Below, one piece after another: positions 34,560-45,012 of a stretch of 47,229 bases of DNA. A program made the translations under genes and the position numbers. The notes under the pieces were generated by a model. That model did not search any database and was not told the DNA's origin. It was given only the letters and a program-made list of their open reading frames with translations. Position 1 is the first letter of the stretch. Every line of letters starts with the position of its first letter. Source of the stretch: Stenotrophomonas acidaminiphila (GTDB taxonomy: Bacteria > Pseudomonadota > Gammaproteobacteria > Xanthomonadales > Xanthomonadaceae); assembly GCF_001431595.1 (NCBI RefSeq), contig NZ_LDJO01000030.1:1-47229 (forward strand). Direction: 5' to 3'.

Positions 34560-35576
34560 ATGCAGGCGGCCGGCGGCAATGGTGATGCGGCCGAGGCGGC
34601 CGGAGCGGCGCGCGCCGGCTTCTTCTGCAGGCTGTTCGACGCGCGCGGACACGCGCAGGCGATCAGCCAGTGCTCGCTGGCCGCCTGCCAGCCGGCGCGC
34701 GATACGCTGGCATGGGTCGACCTGTGCGATCCCTCGGATGAGCAGATCGATGCGGTGTGGGCGGCATGGAGGCTGCCGCAGGCCGCCCGCCCGTTCCTGG
34801 ACGGCGGCAGCGTGCCCGAGGTCGGGCAGAACGAGGCCTTCTTCTGGGTGCGCGCGGTGGTTGCCGGCGGCGGCGACAACAAGGACCGGGTCAACGGAGT
34901 CGTACTGGTCTGCGTGGCCGGTGCCGACCGCGTGGTCACCTTCCGCCGGGAGCCGGTTGCGTTCCTGGAGGAGATGCGCACGCAGCAGCCGGGCAGGGTG
35001 GGCGTGCTCGGCGCGGAGAGCTTCGTGGCCACCGTGCTCGACCGCCTGCTGGGCAGCTATTTCAAGGCCATCGACGAGCACGAACTGGCGATCGAACGGC
35101 TGGAGGTCAGCATCCTCGGCAAGGGCGCATGTGACGCGCTCAAGGAACTGCAGCGCCTGCGTCGCTGGGCGTCGCGCCTGCGGCGCATGCTGGCACCGCA
35201 CCGGGTGGTGTTCGGTGCGATGTCACGCCCGGAATTCCGGCCTGACGAAGGGCGCGAGGCGGACCGTCACTTCAACGCCTTGAACATGCGTTTCGAACGT
35301 GCGCTGGACATGGTCGAGAACGCGCGCGACCAGGTTCTGGGCAGCTTCGAGCTGTTCAGCAACCAGACCGCATTGCGCACCAACCAGGCCATGCGGGTGC
35401 TTACCTTCGTCACCGTGGTGACCGGGTTGATGGCGACCATCGTCGGCGCACTGGGCATGAACTTCGGTGCCGGGCTCTTCGACAGTGGCGATGCCGGCTT
35501 CTATGCAGCGCTTGCAGGGCTGGTGGCGATGGGGCTGGGTGCGTTCGTGCTGGGCCGCCGCCAGCACTGGTTCTAG
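34560..35576 (+). CDS. CorA-like divalent cation transporter
   Basis: A 338-residue CorA-family membrane protein. The long N-terminal cytoplasmic part is helical and coiled-coil rich (about 160-280; ELAIERLEVSILGKG, FERALDMVENARDQVLGSFE). The C-terminus has two transmembrane helices joined by the GMN selectivity motif (GALGMNFGAGLFDSGD). The family carries Mg2+, Co2+ or Zn2+. The motif has Leu instead of the usual Tyr/Phe before GMN. The ATG at 34560 starts two bases after the ferritin-like gene, so they are probably cotranscribed. Confidence 0.88.
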   Translation: MQAAGGNGDAAEAAGAARAGFFCRLFDARGHAQAISQCSLAACQPARDTLAWVDLCDPSDEQIDAVWAAWRLPQAARPFLDGGSVPEVGQNEAFFWVRAVVAGGGDNKDRVNGVVLVCVAGADRVVTFRREPVAFLEEMRTQQPGRVGVLGAESFVATVLDRLLGSYFKAIDEHELAIERLEVSILGKGACDALKELQRLRRWASRLRRMLAPHRVVFGAMSRPEFRPDEGREADRHFNALNMRFERALDMVENARDQVLGSFELFSNQTALRTNQAMRVLTFVTVVTGLMATIVGALGMNFGAGLFDSGDAGFYAALAGLVAMGLGAFVLGRRQHWF

Positions 35577-35650
35577 CGGTTCTCGCGGTCCCTGGCGCGT
35601 GCCTGCGGGGTGCGGGCGGCGCGCGGCCGCCCGTGGCTTCGGGTCGTGGC

Positions 35651-36683
<1,033 letters not shown>

Positions 36684-36780
36684 GCGCGATCAAGGTGCCG
36701 TGAGGGGATGCCGGCGCCGGGTCACGCATGTTTTACCGCAGGCAAATAGGGTGGAGGCCCGTTTCACATCAGGTGCTCCC

Positions 36781-39153
36781 ATGGCCAGCAAGAAAGGCAT
36801 TTCTTCCCATCCTCCACACGGCAAGGCCGCGGCGCGTTCGGACAGCGGCCCGGCCGACAGCGGGTCACGGCGGCCGCTGCGGCCCGAGGACGAGGTGCCG
36901 GGCCTGGTTGATGGGTGGGCTGGCCAGCGTACCCACAACGCCGACAAGTCCGCCGAGTACGGCAGTGCCGCGGGCATGCCCCCGCAGGGCGAACACTTTC
37001 CGGAACCCGCCACGGCGGCAGGTGCCAGTACGACGAGCGAAGCGAACGCCGGCGCAAAGGTCGGCACCGCCGCGGCCGCAGGCCAGGACGCCAATGCCGC
37101 GCCGCTGCAGCGGGCGCGCAACGACGGCTCGGGCAGGCACATGACCACCAACCAGGCGGTGGCGGTCGCGGACAACCAGAACAGTCTCAAGGCCGGTCTG
37201 CGCGGACCGGCATTGCTGAAGGATTTCATCCTGCGCGAGAAGCTCACCCATTTCGACCATGAACGCATCCCCGAGCGCGTGGTGCATGCGCGCGGTTCCG
37301 GCGCGCATGGCTACTTCGAGGCCTACGAGGATCTTTCCGCACTCACCCGCGCCGCGCCGTTCCAGCAGGCGGGCAAGATCACCCCGGTGTTCGTGCGCTT
37401 CTCCACGGTGGCCGGTGAGCGTGGCTCCAAGGACACCGCGCGCGACGTGCGCGGCTTCGCGGTGAAGTTCTATACCGACCAGGGCAACTGGGACCTGGTG
37501 GGCAACAACATGCCGGTGTTCTTCATCCAGGACGCGATGAAGTTCCCGGACCTGGTGCACGCGGTCAAGCCCGAGCCGCACCATGGCATGCCCCAGGCGG
37601 CGTCGGCGCACGACACTTTCTGGGACTTCGTGTCGCTGATGCCCGAGTCCGCCCACATGCTGATGTGGCAGATGTCCGACCGCGCGATTCCGCGCAGCTA
37701 CCGGATGATGCAGGGGTTCGGCGTGCATACCTTCCGGCTGGTCAATGCGCACGGCGAATCGGTGTTCTGCAAATTCCACTGGACGCCAAGGCTGGGCACG
37801 CACTCGCTGGTGTGGGACGAGGCGGTGAAGATCTCCGGCGCGGACCCGGACTACCATCGCCGCGACCTGTGGGAGGCGATCGAGGCCGGCGACCATCCCG
37901 AGTACGAGCTGGGCATCCAGGTGTTCAGCGAGGAACAGGCCGAGGGCTTCAGCTTCGACGTGCTCGACGCCACGAAGATCGTGCCCGAGGAGCTGGTGCC
38001 GATCCTGCCGGTGGGACGCATGGTGCTCGACCGCAACCCGGACAACTTCTTCGCTGAAACCGAGCAGGTGGCGTTCTGCGCGGCGCACGTCATCCCCGGT
38101 ATCGACTTCAGCAACGACCCGCTGCTGGCCGGACGCATCCACTCCTACGTGGACACGCAGATCAGCCGGTTGGGTGGCCCCAACTTCCACGAACTGCCGA
38201 TCAACGCCCCGGTGGCGCCGGCACACAACAACCAGCGCGACGGCATGCATCGCCAGGCCGTCCATCGCGGCCGGGTGTCCTACGAGCCCAACTCCCTGGC
38301 CGGTGGCTGCCCGTTCCAGGCCGGAGCCGCCGGCTTCGTATCCTTCGCCGAGCCGCCGCAGGGCGACGAGGTGCGCGGCAAGCCGGAGAAGTTCGCCGAG
38401 CACTATGCGCAGGCGACGCTGTTCTACGACAGCCAGAGTCCGGCCGAGCGCCGCCACATCGCCGATGCATTCCGTTTCGAGCTGAGCAAGGTGACGGTTC
38501 CGGCGGTGCGCCGGCGCGTGGTATCGATGCTGCGCAACGTCTCCGGGGAACTGGCCGCCGAGGTCGCGCGCGGACTGGGCATGGCGCTGCCGCCGGCAAT
38601 GCCGCGCGTGCGCACCACCCCGGTGACCCCGGAAGTGGCGTTGTCGCCTGCGCTGTCGCTGCTGTCGCGACCCGGTGAGGACGGGATTCGAACCCGCCGC
38701 ATCGCGGTGCTGGTGGCCGATGGCAGCCGCGCGATGGACGTGACGACGCTGCATGAGGGGTTGACCGCGCAGGGCGCGGTGGTGCGCCTGCTCGGGCCGC
38801 ACGTGGGCCGCCTGCAGGATGCGGACGGCGCCGCGTTCGATGCCGACGCATCGCTGGAGAACGAGCCGGGCGTGTTGTTCGACGCGCTGGCGGTCGTGGG
38901 CGGCGCGGCGGCCGCGGCGGTACTGGCCGCCGACGTACGGGCACTGGAGCACCTCCGCGACGGCTACCGCCATGGCAAACCGCTGCTGTTCGTCGGCGAG
39001 GGGCGCCAGGTGTGGGATGCGACCGGGGTGACGCCGCTGGACAACGATCCGTTGCTGCTGTTCGCCGGAGCGGATGCGGACGATACCGTGGAGCGCTTCG
39101 CGGCTGCCATCGCCCGGCACCGCTATCCGGAGCGTGAACCGGCGATGCTCTGA
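36781..39153 (+). CDS. katE: Large-subunit monofunctional catalase (HPII/KatE type)
   Basis: A 790-residue heme catalase of clade 2 that disproportionates hydrogen peroxide. The N-terminal extension (about 1-100) is Ala/Gly/Ser-rich. The catalytic core has the distal histidine in [49 protein letters not shown], and proximal region [18 protein letters not shown]. The C-terminal flavodoxin-like (GATase1/DJ-1-like) domain covers about 640-790 ([28 protein letters not shown]). The ATG at 36781 is chosen over an upstream in-frame start because homology begins there. KatE-type catalases are often controlled by stationary-phase sigma factors; no such site is identified here. Confidence 0.94.
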   Translation: MASKKGISSHPPHGKAAARSDSGPADSGSRRPLRPEDEVPGLVDGWAGQRTHNADKSAEYGSAAGMPPQGEHFPEPATAAGASTTSEANAGAKVGTAAAAGQDANAAPLQRARNDGSGRHMTTNQAVAVADNQNSLKAGLRGPALLKDFILREKLTHFDHERIPERVVHARGSGAHGYFEAYEDLSALTRAAPFQQAGKITPVFVRFSTVAGERGSKDTARDVRGFAVKFYTDQGNWDLVGNNMPVFFIQDAMKFPDLVHAVKPEPHHGMPQAASAHDTFWDFVSLMPESAHMLMWQMSDRAIPRSYRMMQGFGVHTFRLVNAHGESVFCKFHWTPRLGTHSLVWDEAVKISGADPDYHRRDLWEAIEAGDHPEYELGIQVFSEEQAEGFSFDVLDATKIVPEELVPILPVGRMVLDRNPDNFFAETEQVAFCAAHVIPGIDFSNDPLLAGRIHSYVDTQISRLGGPNFHELPINAPVAPAHNNQRDGMHRQAVHRGRVSYEPNSLAGGCPFQAGAAGFVSFAEPPQGDEVRGKPEKFAEHYAQATLFYDSQSPAERRHIADAFRFELSKVTVPAVRRRVVSMLRNVSGELAAEVARGLGMALPPAMPRVRTTPVTPEVALSPALSLLSRPGEDGIRTRRIAVLVADGSRAMDVTTLHEGLTAQGAVVRLLGPHVGRLQDADGAAFDADASLENEPGVLFDALAVVGGAAAAAVLAADVRALEHLRDGYRHGKPLLFVGEGRQVWDATGVTPLDNDPLLLFAGADADDTVERFAAAIARHRYPEREPAML

Positions 39154-39408
39154 GACCGGGCGCGGCAGACGATGGCCCTGGCGGTTGCTGGCGGTGTCGC
39201 CCCGCGCCCGCGCAGGGCTGTGCCGCGGAGTCCTGCCCGGACGGCGATGGGCGTGGTTGGGAGGGGGAGGGGTGGCGTAGCCGTCGCCCGGGAGTGCGGA
39301 CGTCCGCCAGGGCGACGGCATCTTCCGCCGCATCCACGACCCGCCCGCGGGCGGTGCATGCACGGCGTCAGCGCGTACTGGCCAGGAGGTGGCTGCCGTG
39401 CCGCGTGC

Positions 39409-40302
39409 TCATCCGCCCGCGCGCAACGCCTCCACCACCAGGGCGAATGCCGGCGAGTGCTGCTTCCGGCTCGGGTAGTACAGGTGGTAGCCGGAGAACG
39501 GCGGGCACCAGTCCTGCAGCACGCGTACAAGCCGACCGTCCTCGATGTGCGGGGCGAACTCACCCTCCGGCAGGAACGCCACGCCCAGGCCATCGAGCGC
39601 GGCCTGCACGATCGGCGGCGTCGCGTTGAAGATCGCCTGTCCCTCCACGCGCACGTTCACCTGCCTGCCACGACGCTCGAATTCCCACACGTACAGGCCG
39701 CCGGCGGTGGGGAAGCGGATGTTGATGCAGTTGTGCCCGGTCAGGTCCTCGGGGACCCGGGGTGGCGGGTGGCCACTGAAATAGGCCGGCGAGGCGACCG
39801 CCGCCATGCGCAGCTTCGGGCCGATCGGCAGGGCCACCATGTCGCGATCGATGCTCTCGCCCAGGCGCACGCCGGCATCGAACCGGTCGGCGACGATGTC
39901 GCGCAGGCCATAGCTGACATCGAACTCGATGCCGATGTCCGGGTAGCGTTGCATCAGCGGCAGCAGCCGCGGCCACAGCACGGTGCGCAGCACATGTTCG
40001 CCACAGGTGATCCGTACCCGCCCGGCCGGGGTGTCGCGCAGTTCGCTCAGTGCCTCCAGTTCGGCCTCGATCTCGTCGAAGCGGTTGCCGATCGCCCCCA
40101 GCAGCCGCTCGCCGGCCGGGGTGGGGGAGACACTGCGCGTGGTGCGGGTCAGGAGGCGGATCCGCAGGCGTTCCTCCAGCGCCTTGATGGCCTGGCTGAG
40201 CGCGGACTGGGACACGCCCAGGGTGGCGCCCGCGCGGGTGAAGCTGCCCTCGCGGGCGACGGTGACGAAAGCCAGCAGGTCGTTGAGATTGCGTCGTGCC
40301 AT
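39409..40302 (-). CDS. LysR-family transcriptional regulator
   Basis: A 297-residue LysR-type regulator. The N-terminal winged helix-turn-helix (about 1-62) reads NLNDLLAFVTVAREGSFTRA, GVSQSALSQAIKALEERL and TRTTRSVSPTPAGERLL. The effector-binding domain follows (about 90-295) and resembles the CrgA/PBP2 group. It is divergent from the alcohol dehydrogenase gene and probably controls it; a dyad with T-N11-A spacing lies between them. Related regulators respond to aromatic or aldehyde compounds, but the effector is unknown. Confidence 0.92.
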   Translation of the reverse strand: MARRNLNDLLAFVTVAREGSFTRAGATLGVSQSALSQAIKALEERLRIRLLTRTTRSVSPTPAGERLLGAIGNRFDEIEAELEALSELRDTPAGRVRITCGEHVLRTVLWPRLLPLMQRYPDIGIEFDVSYGLRDIVADRFDAGVRLGESIDRDMVALPIGPKLRMAAVASPAYFSGHPPPRVPEDLTGHNCINIRFPTAGGLYVWEFERRGRQVNVRVEGQAIFNATPPIVQAALDGLGVAFLPEGEFAPHIEDGRLVRVLQDWCPPFSGYHLYYPSRKQHSPAFALVVEALRAGG

Positions 40303-40327
40303 GGCCCCAGTGTGGCACGCCTGATTG

Positions 40328-40342
40328 ATTAGAATGACTAAT
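40328..40342. promoter_or_regulatory. Candidate LysR-binding dyad
   Basis: ATTAG-N5-CTAAT at 40328-40342 is an inverted repeat with the T-N11-A form of LysR boxes. It lies 26 bases upstream of the LysR start and about 82 bases upstream of the alcohol dehydrogenase start. Confidence 0.6.
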
Positions 40343-40423
40343 AGAGCCTAAAAGAATCCATCGGCTAATCACCGCAATGAAGCCGGTGCAGAATGCATCA
40401 CCTCCCACCCGGATACAGCCGAC

Positions 40424-41479
40424 ATGACCCAGACCGTCAAAGCCTATGGCGCCCACGCCGGCGACCGCCCGCTGGAGCCGATGGACATCACCCGGCGTGC
40501 GCCCGGCGCGCACGACGTCCAGATCGAGATCGCCTACTGCGGCATCTGCCACTCCGACCTGCACCAGGTGCGCGCCGAGTGGCACGGCACCCATTTCCCC
40601 TGCGTGCCCGGCCATGAAATCGTCGGTCGGGTATCGGCCGTCGGCGCCGAGGTAACCGGCTTCGCAGCGGGCGACCTGGTCGGCGTGGGCTGCATCGTGG
40701 ACAGCTGCCGCCACTGCGATGACTGTGCCGACGGCCTGGAGAACTACTGCCACGGCATGGTCGGCACCTACAACGGCAAGACCGCCGACACACCGGGCTG
40801 GACGCTGGGCGGCTACTCGCAGCGCATCGTCGTCCACCAGCGCTACGTGCTGCGCATCCGCCACCCGGAGGCCAAACTGGCCGCGGTGGCACCGCTGCTG
40901 TGCGCCGGCATCACCACCTGGTCGCCGCTGCGCCACTGGCACGCCGGCCCCGGGCGCAAGGTCGGCGTCGTCGGCATCGGCGGCCTCGGCCACATGGGCA
41001 TCAAGCTGGCCCATGCGCTGGGTGCGCGCGTGGTCGCCTTCACCACGTCCGAGTCCAAGCGCGAGGCGGCGCTGGCGCTGGGCGCCGACGAGGTGGTGGT
41101 TTCGCGCGACCGCGATGCGATGGCGGCGCACGCCGGCAGTTTCGACCTGATCGTCAACACCGTGGCCGCACCGCACGACCTGGACGCCTTCCTGGCGCTG
41201 CTGCGTCGTGACGGCGCCATGGTGCTGGTCGGCGCGCCGGCCACCCCGCACCCTTCGCCGAACGTGTTCAACCTGATCACCCAGCGCCGCACCCTGGCCG
41301 GGTCGATGATCGGTGGCATCCCCGAGACCCAGGAGATGCTCGATTTCTGCGCCGAGCACAACATTGTCGCCGACATCGAACTGATCGCCGCCGATGGCAT
41401 CAACGCCGCCTACGAGCGGATGCTCGCCGGTGACGTGAAGTACCGTTTCGTGATCGACAACGCCACCCTGGCCGGTTGA
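40424..41479 (+). CDS. Zinc-dependent alcohol dehydrogenase (cinnamyl-alcohol-dehydrogenase/YahK type)
   Basis: A 351-residue medium-chain dehydrogenase. Catalytic zinc ligands: Cys39 in YCGICHSDLH and His64-Glu65 in VPGHEIVG; structural zinc cysteines 95, 98, 101 and 109 in SCRHCDDC and ENYC. The NADP-binding Rossmann motif is GIGGLGHMGIKLAHALGA. Its closest pattern is the NADPH-dependent aldehyde reductase YahK/AdhC group. The substrate is probably an aldehyde or alcohol. The ATG at 40424 has a weak ribosome-binding site. Divergent from a LysR regulator. Confidence 0.92.
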   Translation: MTQTVKAYGAHAGDRPLEPMDITRRAPGAHDVQIEIAYCGICHSDLHQVRAEWHGTHFPCVPGHEIVGRVSAVGAEVTGFAAGDLVGVGCIVDSCRHCDDCADGLENYCHGMVGTYNGKTADTPGWTLGGYSQRIVVHQRYVLRIRHPEAKLAAVAPLLCAGITTWSPLRHWHAGPGRKVGVVGIGGLGHMGIKLAHALGARVVAFTTSESKREAALALGADEVVVSRDRDAMAAHAGSFDLIVNTVAAPHDLDAFLALLRRDGAMVLVGAPATPHPSPNVFNLITQRRTLAGSMIGGIPETQEMLDFCAEHNIVADIELIAADGINAAYERMLAGDVKYRFVIDNATLAG

Positions 41480-41487
41480 TACCGCCT

Positions 41488-41530
41488 GGCCCGTCAGCCG
41501 GGACGGGCCGGGGCACGACAGCCGTGCCCC
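41488..41530 (+). terminator. Tandem terminator hairpins after the alcohol dehydrogenase
   Basis: Two adjacent perfect 8-bp hairpins: GGCCCGTC / GACGGGCC (41488-41509) and GGGGCACG / CGTGCCCC (41510-41530). The second ends in CTTG. They lie directly after the stop codon of the alcohol dehydrogenase. Confidence 0.55.
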
Positions 41531-41755
41531 CTTGCCGGGCGGATACGCATGCCGCCGGGCGCGTTGCGCGCCCGCGCGGTCTCTCTCGACCCGGCGCGGA
41601 TGCATGGTGCGACGCCATGCCGGGCCGGCAGGTGCCAGCGCCACTAAGTGTTGGATCGCCCGGCGCAGCCGCATCCAATGGTGCCTGATGTCCAGCACGA
41701 TCATCCGCTCACCCGGCGTCATCACCGATGACGCCGGTCCTGGTACTGTCGTCTG

Positions 41756-43039
41756 TCAGGGGGCCACATTGCGTGGGGTGTCGGCGGCCACGCACAGCCA
41801 TGCCGCCGCCGCGCTGAGCATGGCCTGCAGCCCGACCTTCAGGGTCGGTTCGAGCACCGGCGCGAAGCGCGGCGAATGGTTGCCTGGCAGCGTGTTGAGG
41901 GCGCCTTCGGCCTGCGCCCTGGCATAGGCTGAAGGGTCGGTGCCGCCAACGAACCAGAACACATACGGCACGCCCCAGGTACGGCCGAACACGCTGAAGT
42001 CCTCGCTGGCGGACATCGGCTTTCCTTCGCGCGCGTCCTCGCCGAACTGGGCATGGAATGCCGCGGCCACGCGTGCGGTGGCCTCGCGGTCGTTGTCGGT
42101 CATCGGGTAGCTGCTGAGCGTGGTGAACTCCGGCGGCCGTCGTGCGCCGGAGGCATCGCACTCGGCGCAGCAGATGCGCCTGACCGCCTGCAGCAGGTGC
42201 GTGCGCACCGCCTCGTCATAGGTACGCATGTTGAGCTTGAGGGTGGCATCGTCGGGAATGATGTTCTCCTTGGTGCCGGCCTGCAGCGAACCGATGGTGA
42301 GCACCGCGCTGTCCAGTGGCGACACCTCGCGCGAGACGACGGTCTGCAGGCGCATCACCGTGGCCGCGGCCATCACCACCGGGTCCACCGCGGTCTGCGG
42401 CTGCGAGCCATGCGAACCGCGCCCGAACAGCTTCACCTTCAGGCTGTCGGCCGCAGACAGGATCACCCCGGGCCGATAGCGCACCGTACCGGCCATGCCC
42501 ACCATCACATGCTGGCCCAGCACCACGTCGGCATGCGGCAGGCCGAGGTGATCCCAGTCGCCGACCATCGCACTGGCACCCTGTGCGGTCTCCTCGCCAG
42601 GCTGGAATACGGCCATCACCGTGCCGCGCCATGCATCACGCACCCCGGCAAGCACCTGTGCGGCCCCCATCAACCAGGTCACATGCAGGTCATGGCCGCA
42701 GGAATGGGCCACGCTGACGGTCTGCCCGTCGCCATCGGTAGCCGTGGCGGTGCTGGCGTAGGGCAGGCCGGTCTGCTCGGCCATGGGCAGCGCGTCCATG
42801 TCGGCACGCAGCATCACCGTCGGGCCGTCGCCATTGCGCAGCACGCCCACCACGCCGGTGACGCCCACGCCGCGGGTGACGGCATAGCCGAGCCGTTCGA
42901 GGTGGTCGGCGGCGATGCCGGCGGTGCGATGCTCCTGCATCGACAACTCCGGATGTCGGTGCAGGTCCTGGTAGATATCCACGAGGCGTGGCTGCAGGTG
43001 CGCGAACAACGGTTCCAGCGCGGCGGTCAGCGGGTTCAT
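41756..43039 (-). CDS. M20-family amidohydrolase (aminoacylase/HipO-like)
   Basis: A 427-residue metallohydrolase of the M20D group, which removes acyl groups from amino acids or related amides. Metal-binding signatures in order: HSCGHDLHVTWL, FQPGEETAQGA, GQHVMVGMAG, and GNHSPRFAPVL near the end. The dimerisation (lid) domain lies about 195-315 (GSHGSQPQTAVDP). There is no signal peptide; it begins MNPLTAALEPLFAHLQPRLV. The ATG at 43039 has a strong GGAGG ribosome-binding site about eight bases upstream. The C-terminal tail (CVAADTPRNVAP) is unusual but short. The substrate is unknown. Confidence 0.92.
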   Translation of the reverse strand: MNPLTAALEPLFAHLQPRLVDIYQDLHRHPELSMQEHRTAGIAADHLERLGYAVTRGVGVTGVVGVLRNGDGPTVMLRADMDALPMAEQTGLPYASTATATDGDGQTVSVAHSCGHDLHVTWLMGAAQVLAGVRDAWRGTVMAVFQPGEETAQGASAMVGDWDHLGLPHADVVLGQHVMVGMAGTVRYRPGVILSAADSLKVKLFGRGSHGSQPQTAVDPVVMAAATVMRLQTVVSREVSPLDSAVLTIGSLQAGTKENIIPDDATLKLNMRTYDEAVRTHLLQAVRRICCAECDASGARRPPEFTTLSSYPMTDNDREATARVAAAFHAQFGEDAREGKPMSASEDFSVFGRTWGVPYVFWFVGGTDPSAYARAQAEGALNTLPGNHSPRFAPVLEPTLKVGLQAMLSAAAAWLCVAADTPRNVAP

Positions 43040-43371
43040 GGTCGATCCTCCGGAAAGCCGGCACCACGCTGCGCCTGCACCCGTTACCGGGGCGAAAAAG
43101 GCGAAAGCGGGACCGGGGGCGGTTGTTCTCCCGCGCCGAGTGCCCCCGGCTGCCTGCGCCGGCATGATCGCCGGCCGCCGCGGTGGTACGGTCGCCTGCA
43201 GCCTTCCGGTGAATCGCGGCCCCCACGGCAGTCGCAGGCAACCGGGGGGGCATGATTCCATGCCAGGACACCGTACGGGCACAGGGCAACGGGTGCCGCA
43301 GGTGCCGATTGACGTCCGTGCATGCCGCGGGATGCGTGGATGAATCGCGTCCAATGGCATTGCAATGACGG
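43040..43371. other. Intergenic region between the amidohydrolase and sigma-factor genes
   Basis: About 330 bases with no supportable gene. Apart from the amidohydrolase promoter, which I cannot place, the only clear signal is the ECF-type promoter at its right end. Confidence 0.5.
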
Positions 43372-43400
43372 TGTAACCGGAAGGCGCCCTGCAACGAACT
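43372..43400 (+). promoter_or_regulatory. ECF-type promoter upstream of the sigma-factor gene
   Basis: -35 TGTAACC (43372-43378), 16-bp spacer, -10 CGAACT (43395-43400). The same motif with the same spacing precedes the thioredoxin-CcdA pair at 44956-44984. Transcription would begin near 43407, so an apparent ATG at 43408 would be leaderless and the true start lies further down. Confidence 0.75.
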
Positions 43401-43542
43401 CCCCTGGATGACCGATTCCTTGCCAGACAAGTGCCTGTCCACCCTTCCCGTGCCCGCGCCCCCGGCGGGGTGCGGGCAGGGTGGGTTGGCCATGCGTCCG
43501 TCCCGATCCAGGCGCAGCGAAGGGGGGCAGGTGAGCCGCACC

Positions 43543-44121
43543 ATGTCCGCGCCGGCCCCCACATCGCCATCGCCCGCTGATCCGGTCGAGGCCGTGCTGC
43601 GTGCGTTGTTCGAGGCCGGGCTGGACGGCGATCCCGCGGCCTACCGGTGCTTCCTGGACGCGTTGAGCGCACGCCTGCGAGCGTTCCTGCGTCGTCGGCT
43701 GGGCGGGGCGCCGGATGACGTCGAGGACATCCTGCAGGAGACCTTGCTGGCCATCCACAACAGCCGCCATACCTACCGCAGCGGCGAACCGCTGACCGCA
43801 TGGGTCTATGCCATCGCCCGCTACAAGCTCATGGACTTCCATCGCAGCCATCACCGGCGCGAAGCGCTGAACCTGCCGCTGGAAGCGGCGCAGGACGTGT
43901 TCGCGGCCACCGACACCGAATCGGCCCAGGCCCGGCACGATATCGGCCAGTTGCTGGAGGCGCTGCCGGACCGTCATCGCCTGCCGATCCTGCACGTCAA
44001 GCTCGGCGGCCTGTCGGTCAGCGAAACCGCACGCCTGACCGGCATGTCCGAGTCGGCGGTGAAAGTAGGCATCCACCGCGGCCTGAAGGCGCTGGCATTG
44101 AAGATACGGAGTGCAGCATGA
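43543..44121 (+). CDS. ECF sigma factor, NrsF/DUF1109-associated (ECF16/SigF-like)
   Basis: A 192-residue extracytoplasmic-function sigma factor. Region 2: FLRRRLGGAPDDVEDILQET with LAIHNSRHTYRSGEPLTAWV and YAIARYKLMDFHRSHHRR. Region 4: LEALPDRHRLPILHVKLGGL with SVSETARLTGMSESAVKVGI. The start is uncertain: ATG at 43543 is given, GTG 43531 has AGGGGGG just upstream, and ATG 43492 and 43408 are also in frame. The promoter at 43372-43400 argues against 43408. Its stop overlaps the anti-sigma ATG by four bases. It should bind promoters like the two TGTAACC-N16-CGAA sites. Confidence 0.9.
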   Translation: MSAPAPTSPSPADPVEAVLRALFEAGLDGDPAAYRCFLDALSARLRAFLRRRLGGAPDDVEDILQETLLAIHNSRHTYRSGEPLTAWVYAIARYKLMDFHRSHHRREALNLPLEAAQDVFAATDTESAQARHDIGQLLEALPDRHRLPILHVKLGGLSVSETARLTGMSESAVKVGIHRGLKALALKIRSAA

Positions 44122-44759
44122 AAACCCATGAGCTGATCGATCTGCTGGCCAGTGATCCCATGCCGGTGCAACGGCATGCGGCTGCGCGCCGGTTCGGCCT
44201 GGCCCTGCCACTGGGCCTGTTGATGTCGCTGGGACTGCTGCTGGCCGGCTTTGGGCTGCGCCCGGACCTGGCGGAGGCATCCATCCAGCCCATGTTCTGG
44301 GCCAAGGCGGGATTTGCGCTGGCGATGTTCTGCGGTGCGCTGTGGGTGACGCTGCGGCTGTCACGCCCGGGGCAGGCGGTCGCGGCGGCATGGTCGGGGC
44401 TGGGGATTCCGCTGCTGCTGCTGTGGGGCGGGGCGGCGGCGGTGCTGTGGCTGGCATCGGGCGACGAACGCCTGGCGATGCTCATGGGGCGCAGTTGGCG
44501 CAGCTGCGCCTTCAGCATCGCCCTTCTCTCGCTGCCGCTGATGGGCACGACGTTCTGGGCGGTGCGTGGCCTGGCGCCGACGCGGCTGCGACTTGCCGGC
44601 GCTTCAGCAGGGCTGCTGGCGGGGGCCGCGGCAACCCTCGTCTACTGCCTGCATTGCCCGGAGATGGACGCCCCGTTCTGGGCCTTGTGGTACGTGCTGG
44701 GACTGTCGCTGCCGACCGCCGCAGGGGCAATGGCGGGGCCGCGCCTGTTGCGGTGGTGA
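44118..44759 (+). CDS. NrsF-like anti-sigma factor (DUF1109)
   Basis: A 213-residue inner-membrane protein with six predicted transmembrane helices after a short cytoplasmic start MKTHELIDLLASDPMPVQRH, the standard DUF1109 layout. Four cysteines occur: Cys72, Cys130, Cys177 and Cys180. In Caulobacter NrsF the cysteines I recall as important are 131 and 181; Cys130 and Cys180 fall at nearly the same positions, suggesting the same metal or redox sensing. It is translationally coupled (ATGA) to the sigma gene, which it should hold inactive until stress. Confidence 0.9.
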   Translation: MKTHELIDLLASDPMPVQRHAAARRFGLALPLGLLMSLGLLLAGFGLRPDLAEASIQPMFWAKAGFALAMFCGALWVTLRLSRPGQAVAAAWSGLGIPLLLLWGGAAAVLWLASGDERLAMLMGRSWRSCAFSIALLSLPLMGTTFWAVRGLAPTRLRLAGASAGLLAGAAATLVYCLHCPEMDAPFWALWYVLGLSLPTAAGAMAGPRLLRW

Positions 44760-44955
44760 TGCGCAGCCGGCGCGGTGATCCACGGCAACTGCCGGCTGCA
44801 TGCAAGCCATGCGTCGCCATCGGGCCAGGGCTGGCCGGATGCCGCGCCATGCAGCGGTCATCGTCGCCAGCGACGCGGGCAGGCCGGAATGTGGCCTCCA
44901 GGCGGGAGCTCCGGTGCATCTCAGGTGAGCGTGGCCACCGGCATGCTCGCGTCGG

Positions 44956-44984
44956 TGTAACCGGCGGTGCGCCTCGCGCGAATG
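44956..44984 (+). promoter_or_regulatory. ECF-type promoter upstream of the thioredoxin-CcdA pair
   Basis: -35 TGTAACC (44956-44962), 16-bp spacer, -10 CGAATG (44979-44984), identical in layout to the site before the sigma gene; GGTGTAACCGG is shared exactly. A start near 44990 gives a short leader of about 23 bases before the ATG at 45013, with CTGGAG as ribosome-binding site. Confidence 0.78.
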
Positions 44985-45012
44985 GATATCCACCTACCCA
45001 CTGGAGATTCCA

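Noticed and set aside
39154..39408. Possible gene between katE and the LysR gene
   Set aside because: Only GC-rich shadow frames are present, and no start with a ribosome-binding site was seen.
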